Made by a program: the position numbers and the translations under genes
Notes under the pieces: generated by a model
Seen by the model: the letters and a program-made list of their open reading frames with translations, nothing else
Told to the model about the DNA's origin: nothing
Databases searched by the model: none
Shown here: one piece after another, positions 18,857-27,477 of the stretch
Layout: each line of letters opens with the position of its first letter
How positions within the stretch are numbered: the stretch's first letter is position 1
Source of the DNA: Opitutia bacterium
GTDB lineage: Bacteria; Verrucomicrobiota; Verrucomicrobiia; Opitutales; Opitutaceae
DNA: 64,000 nt
NCBI GenBank assembly: GCA_016187945.1
Contig: JACPIT010000007.1
Coordinates: 92,351 to 156,350 of the forward strand
Reading direction: 5' to 3'

Positions 18857-19653
18857 GCCAGGTTCATTTTTCGATCATCACGCCCACGCTGAACTGTGCG
18901 GCGACGTTGCCGGCGACGTTGCTGGCGGTGCAACAATTGCGGACGGCAATCTCCCTCGAGCACTTCGTCGTGGATAGCGACTCGACGGACGGCACTGCGC
19001 AGCTCGCGGAGCGATCCGGGGCAGTGGTCCTCCGCCATCCGCGCGGAAACATGTATGCCGCGATCAATGCCGGTGTGAAGGCTGCGCAGGGTGCTTGGGT
19101 GACGTATCTCAACGGCGACGACGTGCTCTACGCCGACGCGATCGTCGCGGCCCTGCAGAAGCACGGCACGGCGGCGGAAATCATCTACGGCGACATCGAC
19201 TACATCGATGAGACAGGCCGTTTCCTGTTTAGCTGGCGTGCGCCCGAGGCCGGCTGGCTTGGATTCCTGAAACGTTACTACAATCCGTTTCCGCAACAGG
19301 GCACGCTCTTCCGGCGTGAGCTGTTCGATCGACTGGGCGGTTTCGACACCCACTTCCGCTATTCAGCGGATTATGATTTCTGGTGTCGTGCCGAAGATGC
19401 CGGGGCGCGTTTTCAGAAACACGCCGGCCCTTCGCACGCCGGCTTCCGTTTATTGCCCAGCCAGCTTTCGCAAAGTCGCCGGCACGAGATGGCGCCGGAA
19501 GGCCAGGCCATCCGCGCGCGTTTGCGGCAAGGTCGCGGAGCCTTGGCGCATGCGGCGGGAAATCCCATCGCGAGCCTCTATCGTTGGTCCACCAACCTCG
19601 ACAGCTATTGGCTCCGTCGAACCCGCGGTCGCGAGTTGGACCGCCGAGGATGA
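18853..19653 (+). CDS. GT2-family glycosyltransferase
   Basis: 266 aa from ATG 18853 (ATGA overlap); a longer frame upstream is inside the ligase gene. GT-A motifs are clear: FSIITPTLNCAATLPATL, HFVVDSDSTDGT, YLNGDDVLYADAIV (DD metal site near residue 92) and IIYGDIDYID, then QGTLFRRELFDRLGGFDTHF and YSADYDFWCRAEDAG with the catalytic D. It closely follows the WcaE-like/colanic-acid type GT2 pattern. Cytosolic. Specificity unknown. Confidence 0.9.
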   Translation: MSQVHFSIITPTLNCAATLPATLLAVQQLRTAISLEHFVVDSDSTDGTAQLAERSGAVVLRHPRGNMYAAINAGVKAAQGAWVTYLNGDDVLYADAIVAALQKHGTAAEIIYGDIDYIDETGRFLFSWRAPEAGWLGFLKRYYNPFPQQGTLFRRELFDRLGGFDTHFRYSADYDFWCRAEDAGARFQKHAGPSHAGFRLLPSQLSQSRRHEMAPEGQAIRARLRQGRGALAHAAGNPIASLYRWSTNLDSYWLRRTRGRELDRRG

Positions 19654-19660
19654 GACCGGC

Positions 19661-20320
19661 ATGAGGGGAGCGCTTGTGGCATTCTGCGGGCTCGACGGCG
19701 CCGGCAAATCGACACAACTCGATCTGCTGGAGCGAACCTTGCGCGCGCGCGGCTGCAAAGTCCGACGTTTTTGGGCGCGCGGCGGCTACACGCCGCTCTT
19801 TTCCGGAGCGAAATCGCTGCTACGTCGGTTTCGCCCCGGCGCACTACCCGTGCCAGGAAAATCCGCTCAGCGCGAACGACAGATGAGTTCTCCGACCTTG
19901 CGGCGCCTCTGGCTCACCCTGGCGATGCTCGATCTATTTCTGTGCTACGTGTTGTGGCTCCGAATTTGTCGGTTCCTCGGCTACGCCGTGCTTTGCGATC
20001 GGTATCTTGAAGACACCGCGCTCGATTTCCGCCGGAATTTCCCGCACGACCGCACGGAATCGTGGTGGTTGTGGTGGGCCTTGGTGCGCGCGACGCCAAC
20101 GCCTGACGCGGCCTTTCTGCTCCTAATTCCGGTCGACGAGTCGCTCCGGCGTTCAGCGGCGAAAAACGAACCGTTCCCCGACACCCCGGAAACGCTGGCG
20201 TGGCGTCTTCGCAGCTACGAGGAGCTCGCGGCGACGGGCATGTGGCGCCGGCTCGACGGCCGCGCACCACGCGAGGAAGTGCAACGACAAATTCAAACGA
20301 CGCTGGGCCTATGCGACTGA
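19661..20320 (+). CDS. Thymidylate-kinase-like P-loop kinase
   Basis: 219 aa from ATG 19661, eight bases after the glycosyltransferase stop; longer upstream reading overlaps that gene. The Walker A is FCGLDGAGKSTQ, and LCDRYLEDTALDFRRNF gives the DRY motif of thymidylate kinases. NEPFPDTPETLAWRL forms the LID-like region. Unlike true dTMP kinases it has a hydrophobic middle (LAMLDLFLCYVLWLRICRF), and the surrounding genes are glycan genes. A dTMP role is unlikely; phosphorylation of a sugar or lipid intermediate is an inference. It overlaps the next gene, another kinase-like protein, by 10 bases. Confidence 0.78.
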   Translation: MRGALVAFCGLDGAGKSTQLDLLERTLRARGCKVRRFWARGGYTPLFSGAKSLLRRFRPGALPVPGKSAQRERQMSSPTLRRLWLTLAMLDLFLCYVLWLRICRFLGYAVLCDRYLEDTALDFRRNFPHDRTESWWLWWALVRATPTPDAAFLLLIPVDESLRRSAAKNEPFPDTPETLAWRLRSYEELAATGMWRRLDGRAPREEVQRQIQTTLGLCD

Positions 20321-21528
20321 GTCTGCTGCTCGAGCGTGAACCGTTCGGCGCGATATTGGAGGCGACGCTGGCGCGGTATTGGAGCGCGCGGAGTGGGCGC
20401 GCCATGCATGTGTGCTGGCATCAGCCGGGAACCGGCCCGGCAGGGGCCCAAGAGTGGCGGGGCAACTCCTATCTCAACTACTTCACCGTGTCGGAAACTT
20501 CGGCCGCTGCACTCGCCGTGATCCGGCGCGAATTTGCGCGGAGTCGGTCGCCTTGGCTGCGGCCGGTTCAAGCCGCCTACGTTTCGCTCGCAACAGCGCG
20601 TTCAACGCGGAGATGGTTTTCGCAGGCGGCATTCAGCGTGATGCCGCAGCGCGACGATGCCGCTGGGTCGTTCGTAGTGCCGGGCAATCACCGGTTGAGG
20701 ATCCTTTGCCCCGAACGCAATTCATCGGTCGTGCTTCTGAAGAACGGGTTTCCGGCCCGTTATCTCGCCGCGGAAATCGAGGCGCGCCAGAGCATCGCCG
20801 CGACGCTCGCTCCGCCGCTGGCTGAAGTCGCACTCGACGGGTCTTGGTTCGCCGAGGGCTACATCGAGGGCACGCCTGCCAACCGATTGACTCCCGAGAA
20901 GGAGCGCGAAGCGATCCGGTTCGCGGTTGAAGGTCTACGGGAATACGCGATCGTTCCGACGCTCAAAATCGAGCGTGCGTCGGACTGGACGGAGCGACTG
21001 GAACAGCGCATCGGCGAGTTGCTGCGCGAATCCGGCGCCGAAATCGATGCGGAGATATGCCGTCGTTTGCGCGACTCTGCGGGGCGTCTGAACCAGTGCG
21101 TGCGGGCCGCGGGAGCCTTGCAGCTCGGCACTGCGCACACCCACGGAGACATGCAGGCCGGCAACATCCTCTCGGCCGACGATCGCGTGTGGCTGATCGA
21201 TTGGGAGGGAGCCGGGCGACGGCTGGCGAACTACGATTTGTTGTCTCTGCTTCTGGACGTCCGGCTCGATCCACATTGGGGCGAAAATTTGGCTAGACGA
21301 CTCGATGAAGCGCCGGCTCTCGGCACGCTATCGTTCTTGAGCGACTGGCCTGGTGTGGACTGGGGGGCAGGAGGGCGCAGGCCGACGCTGGCGGCGTTCA
21401 TCCTAGAGGAAATGTGCTACGTCCTCGACGACGCGCTGCAGTCGTTCCGCCGAGCGCCCACCGATCGCTTGCGAGCGTTGGCGGAGACGGTGGAGGCGGC
21501 TGAGAAGAATCTCGCGAACGTCGCATGA
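20311..21528 (+). CDS. APH-family (aminoglycoside-phosphotransferase-like) kinase
   Basis: 405 aa from ATG 20311. The catalytic region is typical: AHTHGDMQAGNIL (HxDxxxxN, about residues 272-284) and VWLIDWEGAG for the second metal-binding Asp. The ATP-binding lysine is probably in VVLLKNGF. The first 130 residues show no match I can name and include LARYWSARSGRAMHV. As in choline/sugar kinases of this fold, a small phosphoacceptor is likely, and the preceding P-loop kinase is coupled by overlap. Not a resistance gene by context. Its stop overlaps the start of a GT4 enzyme. Confidence 0.75.
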   Translation: MRLSLLLEREPFGAILEATLARYWSARSGRAMHVCWHQPGTGPAGAQEWRGNSYLNYFTVSETSAAALAVIRREFARSRSPWLRPVQAAYVSLATARSTRRWFSQAAFSVMPQRDDAAGSFVVPGNHRLRILCPERNSSVVLLKNGFPARYLAAEIEARQSIAATLAPPLAEVALDGSWFAEGYIEGTPANRLTPEKEREAIRFAVEGLREYAIVPTLKIERASDWTERLEQRIGELLRESGAEIDAEICRRLRDSAGRLNQCVRAAGALQLGTAHTHGDMQAGNILSADDRVWLIDWEGAGRRLANYDLLSLLLDVRLDPHWGENLARRLDEAPALGTLSFLSDWPGVDWGAGGRRPTLAAFILEEMCYVLDDALQSFRRAPTDRLRALAETVEAAEKNLANVA

Positions 21529-22730
21529 CGAAGCCTTCGCTAACTCCCCCGGTGCATCGTCCGCTGCTGTTGAACCAAGTTGCGGGACCGCTTTTTCGCG
21601 AACTCGCCGCGGATCTCGCCCACGAACTTGGGGCGGTGACGCTGGCCACCGGGCATGCCCGGGACTTCGCGCGGGCTCTGCCCGAGGCGGTGGAAGTGCG
21701 CGCCGGGCCGGACTACGACCGGCGCAGTAACGTGAGACGGGCTTGGAGTTGGCTCCGGTTCTTTTTTTTCGCGCTTGGCGAAGTTTGGCGCAGCGATCCG
21801 GCCTCGCCGCTTCTGATCGTTTCCAATCCGCCTTTTTTGCCGCTCGTGGGCTGGCTCGCCGCCTTCTTCCGTCGGCAGCCCTATGCGATCCTCATCTACG
21901 ATTTTTATCCCGGGCTGCTCGAACGGATGGGCAACATTTCCACAAACGGCTGGATCGCGAAGCTCTGGCGGAGGTTCAACCGGCACACGTGGTTGCGGGC
22001 GCGACTGCTGATCGCGATCGGCGAGCACATGGCGGCGAACGTCCGGCGGGAGCTTCCAGCCGGAGGCCCTCCCGTCCACGTTATTTCGAATTGGGTCGAC
22101 ACCGGTTTCATTCGCCCGCTGGCGAAGGCAGAGAACGAATTCGCCCGGCGTCACCGACAGCAGGAGGTGCGGACGGTGCTCTATGCGGGCAATCTTGGGC
22201 ACACCCACGATCTCGATCCTCTGCTCAACGCCGCAGCGGCGATGCGTGACCGCACGGATTGGAAATTCCTCATTGTCGGCGAGGGAGCGCGTCGAGAGAC
22301 CATCGCGCGACGCGTCGAGCAAGAGCGGCTTTCGAATGTCACGTTGCTCCCGTTCCAACCAGAATCGGAACTGCCGCAGCTTTTGGCTACGGGCGATGTG
22401 GCGGTGGTGACCTTTCTACCCGGAGTCGAAGGCTACATCGTGCCAAGCAAGACGTATTACTCGCTCGCGGCGGGGTCGGCGTTGCTTGTGCTCGCGCGCC
22501 ATCCAAACGAGGTCTCGGATCTGGTGGCGAGGGCACAGTGCGGCGTCACTATCGATCCGCAAAACTCCGCGGGAATTGTGGAGTGGCTCGAGCATTGCGG
22601 TCGCGATCCCGAGCTGCTGCAGCGTTGCCGGCGGCAGGCCCGGGCTGCTGCGGAAATGTATTTCGGACGCACGGCAAACACGGCTGCCTATGCGGCTCTT
22701 TTTCGGAAACTGAGCCGGGACACGCGGTGA
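21525..22730 (+). CDS. GT4-family glycosyltransferase (WcaI/WbuB-like)
   Basis: 401 aa with a GT-B architecture. Typical segments are LLIVSNPPFLPLVGWLAAFF and YAILIYDFYPGLLERMG in the N-domain, HVISNWVDTGFIRPL at the hinge, then VLYAGNLGHTHDLDPLLNAA, FLIVGEGARR and the donor region VVTFLPGVEGYIVPSKTYYSL (about residues 290-310). This matches the WcaI/WbuB-like branch, several of which transfer 6-deoxy sugars such as fucose or FucNAc; the donor here is not established. ATGA overlap upstream and GTGA downstream. Confidence 0.87.
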   Translation: MTKPSLTPPVHRPLLLNQVAGPLFRELAADLAHELGAVTLATGHARDFARALPEAVEVRAGPDYDRRSNVRRAWSWLRFFFFALGEVWRSDPASPLLIVSNPPFLPLVGWLAAFFRRQPYAILIYDFYPGLLERMGNISTNGWIAKLWRRFNRHTWLRARLLIAIGEHMAANVRRELPAGGPPVHVISNWVDTGFIRPLAKAENEFARRHRQQEVRTVLYAGNLGHTHDLDPLLNAAAAMRDRTDWKFLIVGEGARRETIARRVEQERLSNVTLLPFQPESELPQLLATGDVAVVTFLPGVEGYIVPSKTYYSLAAGSALLVLARHPNEVSDLVARAQCGVTIDPQNSAGIVEWLEHCGRDPELLQRCRRQARAAAEMYFGRTANTAAYAALFRKLSRDTR

Positions 22731-23848
22731 AAATCGGCATCAATCTGCTGTTCCTTCTGCCCGGAGAAACGGGTGGCATCCAGACCCACGCAGTCGCGTT
22801 GGTCGAGGCACTGGGACGACTCGACCGCGAGCACGAGTATTTCCTTTTCCTCAACGAGGAGAGCCGCGATTTGCCGCTCGAACTGCCGGCGAATTTTCAT
22901 CGAGTGCCCTGTGCGTTCTGCGCGCGACGTCGCGCAGTTCGTTACGCGTGGGAGCAATTCCTCTTGCCCGCCCAAGCGATCGCGCGGGGGCTCGATATGG
23001 TGCACTCGATGGCTTATGTCGGCCCGGTGTTGGCGCCGGGACTGTCGCTGGTGACGACTCATGACGTGAATTTCCTCGCGTGGGGGCGCAGCATGGGTGC
23101 CCTCCGGCGACTGACACTCGGCACCATCTGCTTCGCGATGGCTCACCGAGCCGATACCGTGCTGACGGTTTCTCATTTCGCGGCGCAGGAGATCGCTACG
23201 CGCCTGCGGGTAAATCGGCGGAGAATCGTGGTCGTCGCGAATGCCGCGGACGCCGCTGATGCGGACGATGGTGCGACGGGAGGAAATAACGTCGTCCTGC
23301 CCTATTTCGCAGCCTTCGCGGGGGGCGACGAGAACAAGAACATCGCTCGCCTGATCGACGCGTTCGTCCTCGCCGCCGACCGCGTGCCGCATCGATTGGT
23401 GCTGCTCGGTCGACTGGCGCCCCGCCTCGCGGAACAGGTCGCGCGCGCGCCCGCCTCGGTGCAAGCAAGGATCGAGGCGACGGGTTTCCTCTGCCGGACC
23501 GAGTTGCGGCGCCGGTTGCGCGGTGCGGCATTTTTAGTGTTTCCGTCGTTCTACGAGGGCTTCGGCCTGCCCATTCTCGAAGCGCAACGCGAAGGCGTAG
23601 CGGTGGCGTGCGCCAACTCGAGTTCACTCCCGGAAGTGGCGGGGGATTCGGCTCTCCTTTTCGATCCGCATTCGACCGAGGACATCGCTGCGAAAATCGA
23701 GCAACTGGCGTCGGACCGGACACTGCAGGCGACATTGCAGGATCGCGGGACGCGCAACGTGGAACGCTATTCCTGGGCGGCGTCGGCTCGTCGGCTGTAT
23801 CACGTTTATCTTGAGCTATTGCGTCCCGCAGCCTCGCCACAAATTTGA
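22727..23848 (+). CDS. GT4-family glycosyltransferase
   Basis: 373 aa from GTG 22727; the longer open frame upstream lies inside the previous gene. GT-B motifs: MKIGINLLFLLPGETGG at the start, LSLVTTHDVNFLAW, VLTVSHFAAQEIATRL, then the C-domain with FLVFPSFYEGFGLPILEA (E-x7-E donor site, about residue 288) and ANSSSLPEVAGDSALLFDP. This is the mannosyltransferase-like GT4 pattern of rhamnan and mannan chains, without proof of specificity. The last base of its stop overlaps a possible TTG start of the next gene. Confidence 0.89.
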   Translation: MKIGINLLFLLPGETGGIQTHAVALVEALGRLDREHEYFLFLNEESRDLPLELPANFHRVPCAFCARRRAVRYAWEQFLLPAQAIARGLDMVHSMAYVGPVLAPGLSLVTTHDVNFLAWGRSMGALRRLTLGTICFAMAHRADTVLTVSHFAAQEIATRLRVNRRRIVVVANAADAADADDGATGGNNVVLPYFAAFAGGDENKNIARLIDAFVLAADRVPHRLVLLGRLAPRLAEQVARAPASVQARIEATGFLCRTELRRRLRGAAFLVFPSFYEGFGLPILEAQREGVAVACANSSSLPEVAGDSALLFDPHSTEDIAAKIEQLASDRTLQATLQDRGTRNVERYSWAASARRLYHVYLELLRPAASPQI

Positions 23849-23853
23849 CTCCC

Positions 23854-25017
23854 ATGACTCGGCCACTGACCCGTTTGGAACAACTGCTCTGTTGCGGCAC
23901 TGCGGACGACGAGGCCTGGCAGCGCGCGGAACTCGTCCAGCTCTGGCGGGAGGTCGGCGACGAGGTGGCATGGCGAGCGGCGGAGCGAAACGAGGTGAGT
24001 TCACTGGTTGGCGCCGCGCTCCAACGCGTGCTGCCGCCCGCAGAAATTCCCGGGCACTGGCACGAAGCGGTGACCACCGTGACCCAGCGCATAACGCTTT
24101 ACCTGGCGGAACTGGACCGCGCTGCCGCGGCGCTCGCGGTTGACGGAATTCAACTGGTGGCGTTGAAAAACTCAGGAATCGCGCGCGGCATCTATCCGCA
24201 TCCGGGCGGCTGTCCGATGGGCGACATCGATCTGTTAGTCGATCCGCGCGATTTCCGACGAGCGCACGCGTGTCTCGTCCGCCTTGGCTACGAGTTCGAT
24301 TCACGGAGCCCGCTCGGGGAAAAAGGGCTCGTGGAAGCAGAGCAGAGCGGCGGGTCGGAATATCGCGTGAAGCTACAGGACGGCTCGTTCCTCTGGGTCG
24401 AGTTGCAATGGCGGCCGGTCGCCGGGCGTTGGATTCAGCCGCATCAGGAGCCCGCCGCCGCGGAACTTCTCCGGCGATCCGATTCCGTTCCGGGCACGAC
24501 CGTGCGTCTGCTTTGCCCGGTCGACAATCTGCTTCAGGTGTGCCTGCACACGGCGAAACACAGCTACGTGCGCGCGCCGGGATTTCGGCTGCACACTGAT
24601 GTCGATCGTATCGTGCGCCGGTGCGGAATCGACTGGGACGAGTTTATCGCGCGCGTCGACGCCTTGCAGGTCCGCGTGGCGGTCTATTTCTCGCTGGCAT
24701 TGGCGGCGGAGCTTTTGCGCACACCGGTGCCGGCGACTGCGTTGGAGCGACTGCGGCCGGCCGGGTGGAAGGAGCGGGCGGTTCGGCGTTCGCTCGCTTC
24801 GGCGGGGCTGTTCGATCCCCAAGCGCGCAAGTGGAGCAAGCTCGGTTACATCGTCTTTAATCTGTTGCTCTACGACACCGCGGCCGGGGTGTGGCGCGCG
24901 GTGTTTCCGTCGTCGGAGGTGATGCGTCGTCGCTACCCGGTCGGCCCGACCTGGGCGCTCCCGTGGTGGCATGCGCGGCGGCTTTGGGAACTCGTCTGGA
25001 AGCGCGCGAAGACTTGA
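23854..25017 (+). CDS. Nucleotidyltransferase family protein (PF14907-like)
   Basis: 387 aa from ATG 23854; a TTG at 23845 that overlaps the previous stop is an alternative. VALKNSGIARGIYPHPGG and MGDIDLLVDPRDF (about residues 100-134) match the uncharacterised nucleotidyltransferase family PF14907, with GDIDLLV as the catalytic-acid segment. VDNLLQVCLHTAKHSYVRAPG and LRLHTDVDRIV-type residues follow. Family members are common in exosortase-linked and peptide-modifying loci, but their reaction is unknown. Here the next genes are ATP-grasp and HAD proteins, so a ligase-phosphatase pathway on one small molecule is a fair guess. Confidence 0.82.
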   Translation: MTRPLTRLEQLLCCGTADDEAWQRAELVQLWREVGDEVAWRAAERNEVSSLVGAALQRVLPPAEIPGHWHEAVTTVTQRITLYLAELDRAAAALAVDGIQLVALKNSGIARGIYPHPGGCPMGDIDLLVDPRDFRRAHACLVRLGYEFDSRSPLGEKGLVEAEQSGGSEYRVKLQDGSFLWVELQWRPVAGRWIQPHQEPAAAELLRRSDSVPGTTVRLLCPVDNLLQVCLHTAKHSYVRAPGFRLHTDVDRIVRRCGIDWDEFIARVDALQVRVAVYFSLALAAELLRTPVPATALERLRPAGWKERAVRRSLASAGLFDPQARKWSKLGYIVFNLLLYDTAAGVWRAVFPSSEVMRRRYPVGPTWALPWWHARRLWELVWKRAKT

Positions 25018-25067
25018 GTGGACCTTTTGCGTTGCGAAGGTAACGCGACCGAAAAGACACTGCTGCG

Positions 25068-26045
25068 ATGGCCGACGAAATCACCGTTCTCTTCACGTCT
25101 GCGGGACGCCGGAATCAGTTGATCGATTGCTTCCGTCGTGACGCCGAGGAACTTGGCTTGCGGTTGCGAGTGCTCGCGGCTGATCTGCGCCCGGAACTCA
25201 GTTCGGCCTGCCATGCGGCCGACGCGGCATTTGCGGTGCCGCGTTGCACGAGTGAGGAATACGTGCCGCAGCTCCTCGAAATCGCTCGCGCGGAGGGCGT
25301 GAAGCTTGTGGTTCCCACCATCGATCCGGAACTCGGGCCGTTGAGCCGACAGCAGGCGCAGTTCGCCAAACTTGGAACTCGAGTGGTCGTTTCTGAACCC
25401 GGTGTCGTCGCCCTCGCCGGGGACAAGCAAGCCACCGCGGAGCGGTTGGCTGCGGCGGGAGTTACCACACCGGCGACCTGCGCGTTGGTCGAATATATGG
25501 CGGCGCCCGATCGCCTGCGGTGGCCTGTGGTCGTGAAGCCGCGCAGCGGAAGCGCGTCCGTCGGCATCGTTCGGCCCATGACGAGAGAGGAGCTTGATGG
25601 CCTCGACGCGGCGGCCGATTCCATCGTGCAGGAGCTTTGGCGTGGCACGGAATATACGGTGAACATGTTCTTCGACGCGTCCGGAACGCTGCGTTGCGCT
25701 GTGCCGCATCGTCGGATCGAAGTGCGCGCGGGGGAGGTTTCCAAGGGACGAACAGAACGGATCCCGCGACTCCTCGAAGCCGCCGAGTTGATCGCGAGTG
25801 CGATTTCAGGGGCGGCGCGCGGTCCACTGTGCTTTCAGGCGATTGTCGACGACACTGGGGCGTGCGGGGTGTTCGAGATCAACGCGCGTTTCGGGGGCGG
25901 GTATCCGCTCGCCCACCGGGCCGGAGCGAGGTTTTCGCGCTGGCTGCTGCAAGAGGCGACCGGCGTTTTATCCGATGCCTCGACCGACTGGCGGACCGGG
26001 GTCACGATGCTGCGATACGATGCCGCCGTCTTCATCGATGAATGA
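25068..26045 (+). CDS. ATP-grasp domain protein (carboxylate-amine ligase-like)
   Basis: 325 aa. The order is that of a standalone ATP-grasp ligase: N-terminal nucleotide-binding fold (EITVLFTSAGRRNQLI), lid and ATP-binding loops (WPVVVKPRSGSASVGI), IVQELWRGTEYTVNMFF, and metal-binding CGVFEINARFGGGYPLA (Glu and Asn, about residues 269-285). It resembles CarB-like/PylC-like proteins that join a carboxylate to an amine. A 50-base gap precedes it, and an 8-base overlap joins it to a HAD protein. The same pair appears next to glycan genes in other bacteria. It may add an amino acid to a sugar acid or amino sugar (inference). Confidence 0.88.
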   Translation: MADEITVLFTSAGRRNQLIDCFRRDAEELGLRLRVLAADLRPELSSACHAADAAFAVPRCTSEEYVPQLLEIARAEGVKLVVPTIDPELGPLSRQQAQFAKLGTRVVVSEPGVVALAGDKQATAERLAAAGVTTPATCALVEYMAAPDRLRWPVVVKPRSGSASVGIVRPMTREELDGLDAAADSIVQELWRGTEYTVNMFFDASGTLRCAVPHRRIEVRAGEVSKGRTERIPRLLEAAELIASAISGAARGPLCFQAIVDDTGACGVFEINARFGGGYPLAHRAGARFSRWLLQEATGVLSDASTDWRTGVTMLRYDAAVFIDE

Positions 26046-26724
26046 GGTGCGCACGATTGTGTTCGATTTGGACGACACGCTCTACCCTGAGCGCGACTAT
26101 GTGCTGTCTGGATTTGCGGCCGTCGACGCTTGGCTGATGGAGCAAAAAGGCATCGAAGGATTCGGAGCCCGCGCGGTTGCCGCGTTCGAGCGCGGCGTGC
26201 GTGGCCGGATATTCGACGAGGTTTGGGCGGAGCTCGGGGAGCAGGCTGTGCCGGTGAGTCACCTGGTAGAAGTCTATCGTAAGCATACTCCTCAACTGCG
26301 GCTGCCGGAACCGGCGAGGGAATTGCTGGATTGGTGCCGCTGCCGCTACCGGCTGGCGCTGGTCTCGGACGGCTATCTGGCCGTGCAGGAGCGGAAGGTG
26401 GCGGCACTCGGTCTGACGCAGTGGATTGAATGCATCGTCTTGAGCGACCAATGGGGACGCGACGCGTGGAAACCGAGCGAGCGGCCGTTCCGCGAGGTGA
26501 TGGCGCGACTGCCGGGCGAGCCCGAAAGCTTTCTCTATCTGGCCGACAATCCGCGGAAGGATTTCGTCGCGCCGAAGCGGCTCGGGTGGCGCACGGTCCG
26601 CTTTAGGCGTCCACGGGGCGAGCACGCGAATTACGAGGCGTCTCCTTTGGAGGCCGCCGAGTGCGAAATCGCCGACCTTTCGGCAATGCGCGATTTACTG
26701 ACACGGGTCTCTCCCTCGACATGA
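26038..26724 (+). CDS. HAD-family hydrolase
   Basis: 228 aa from ATG 26038, eight bases before the ATP-grasp stop. All four HAD motifs are visible: IVFDLDDTLYPE (I), ALVSDGYL (II), WKPSERPF (III, Lys) and LYLADNPRKDF (IV). A C1-type helical cap lies between motifs I and II. YRLALVSDGYLAVQERKVAAL fits a small-molecule phosphatase. It probably removes a phosphate from a product or intermediate of the same pathway as the ATP-grasp and nucleotidyltransferase proteins (inference). The stop overlaps the next start. Confidence 0.88.
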   Translation: MNEVRTIVFDLDDTLYPERDYVLSGFAAVDAWLMEQKGIEGFGARAVAAFERGVRGRIFDEVWAELGEQAVPVSHLVEVYRKHTPQLRLPEPARELLDWCRCRYRLALVSDGYLAVQERKVAALGLTQWIECIVLSDQWGRDAWKPSERPFREVMARLPGEPESFLYLADNPRKDFVAPKRLGWRTVRFRRPRGEHANYEASPLEAAECEIADLSAMRDLLTRVSPST

Positions 26725-27464
26725 ACCGAAAATTGCTGATCCTGATCGTAGGGTTCGCGGTGCTGCTCGGAGCGCTGGCGGTGCAGTTTCGGCACGCCGC
26801 GACGACGACGGTGACGCTCCGCCACGAGCCGCTGAAAACGATCTTCCCTTCTTCCATTCCCGGGGTGCTTGCCTGCCACGAACTGGAATTGGGTCCGACA
26901 GAGACGGCGCGTGCGGAAGTCGAGAAGACGTTGCGCTACGACGACCTGCTTTATTGCGAATACCGACTGCGTGCGGCGGTCGTGACGGTTTACGTTGCCT
27001 ATTGGGGGCCGGGACGGATGCCGACGCAACTGGTGGCGTCGCATACTCCCGACCGTTGCTGGGTGAGCGCGGGTTGGACTTGCGAGGAGATGCGCCACCA
27101 GGTCGCGTTGGGCGCCGCACGTGTGGTGGACGCCCCGGGAGAATGGCGGCGCTTTGCCGGGCCGGACGGCGCGCGTTTGCAGGTCCAGTTCTGGCAACTC
27201 GTCGGCGGTGAGCTCTACGATTACGGCGAACGCTCGAACCGTGTGCCGTCGATCTGGCGTTGGTGGCGCGACGCCGCACGCCAGGCGCTTCGGGCGCCGC
27301 CGGAGCAGTATTTCATTCGTGTAACCAGCGACCGGCCTTTCGAGCAGTTGGCGGGCGATCCCGGCTGGCTGACGCTCGAGCGCGCTCTCGCGCGCATCGG
27401 CCTGGGAACGAACACTCGGGCGGTCGCAGCTCGTGTGTTGACGAAAGACGTGGTGCGGCAGTGA
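26721..27464 (+). CDS. EpsI-like exosortase-associated protein
   Basis: 247 aa from ATG 26721 (ATGA overlap; an upstream frame exists but overlaps the HAD gene). There is one N-terminal hydrophobic anchor (LLILIVGFAVLLGALAVQF). YRLRAAVVTVYVAYWGPG and ASHTPDRCWVSAGWTCEE (about residues 108-125) match the conserved Cys-containing core of EpsI/exosortase-C-domain proteins. In Gram-negative polysaccharide loci EpsI usually sits next to an exosortase; none is present here, so the partner may be elsewhere or lost. It is predicted to act on the periplasmic side of the inner membrane. The function is unknown even in characterised loci. Confidence 0.72.
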   Translation: MNRKLLILIVGFAVLLGALAVQFRHAATTTVTLRHEPLKTIFPSSIPGVLACHELELGPTETARAEVEKTLRYDDLLYCEYRLRAAVVTVYVAYWGPGRMPTQLVASHTPDRCWVSAGWTCEEMRHQVALGAARVVDAPGEWRRFAGPDGARLQVQFWQLVGGELYDYGERSNRVPSIWRWWRDAARQALRAPPEQYFIRVTSDRPFEQLAGDPGWLTLERALARIGLGTNTRAVAARVLTKDVVRQ

Positions 27465-27477
27465 CTGGCAGTTCATC

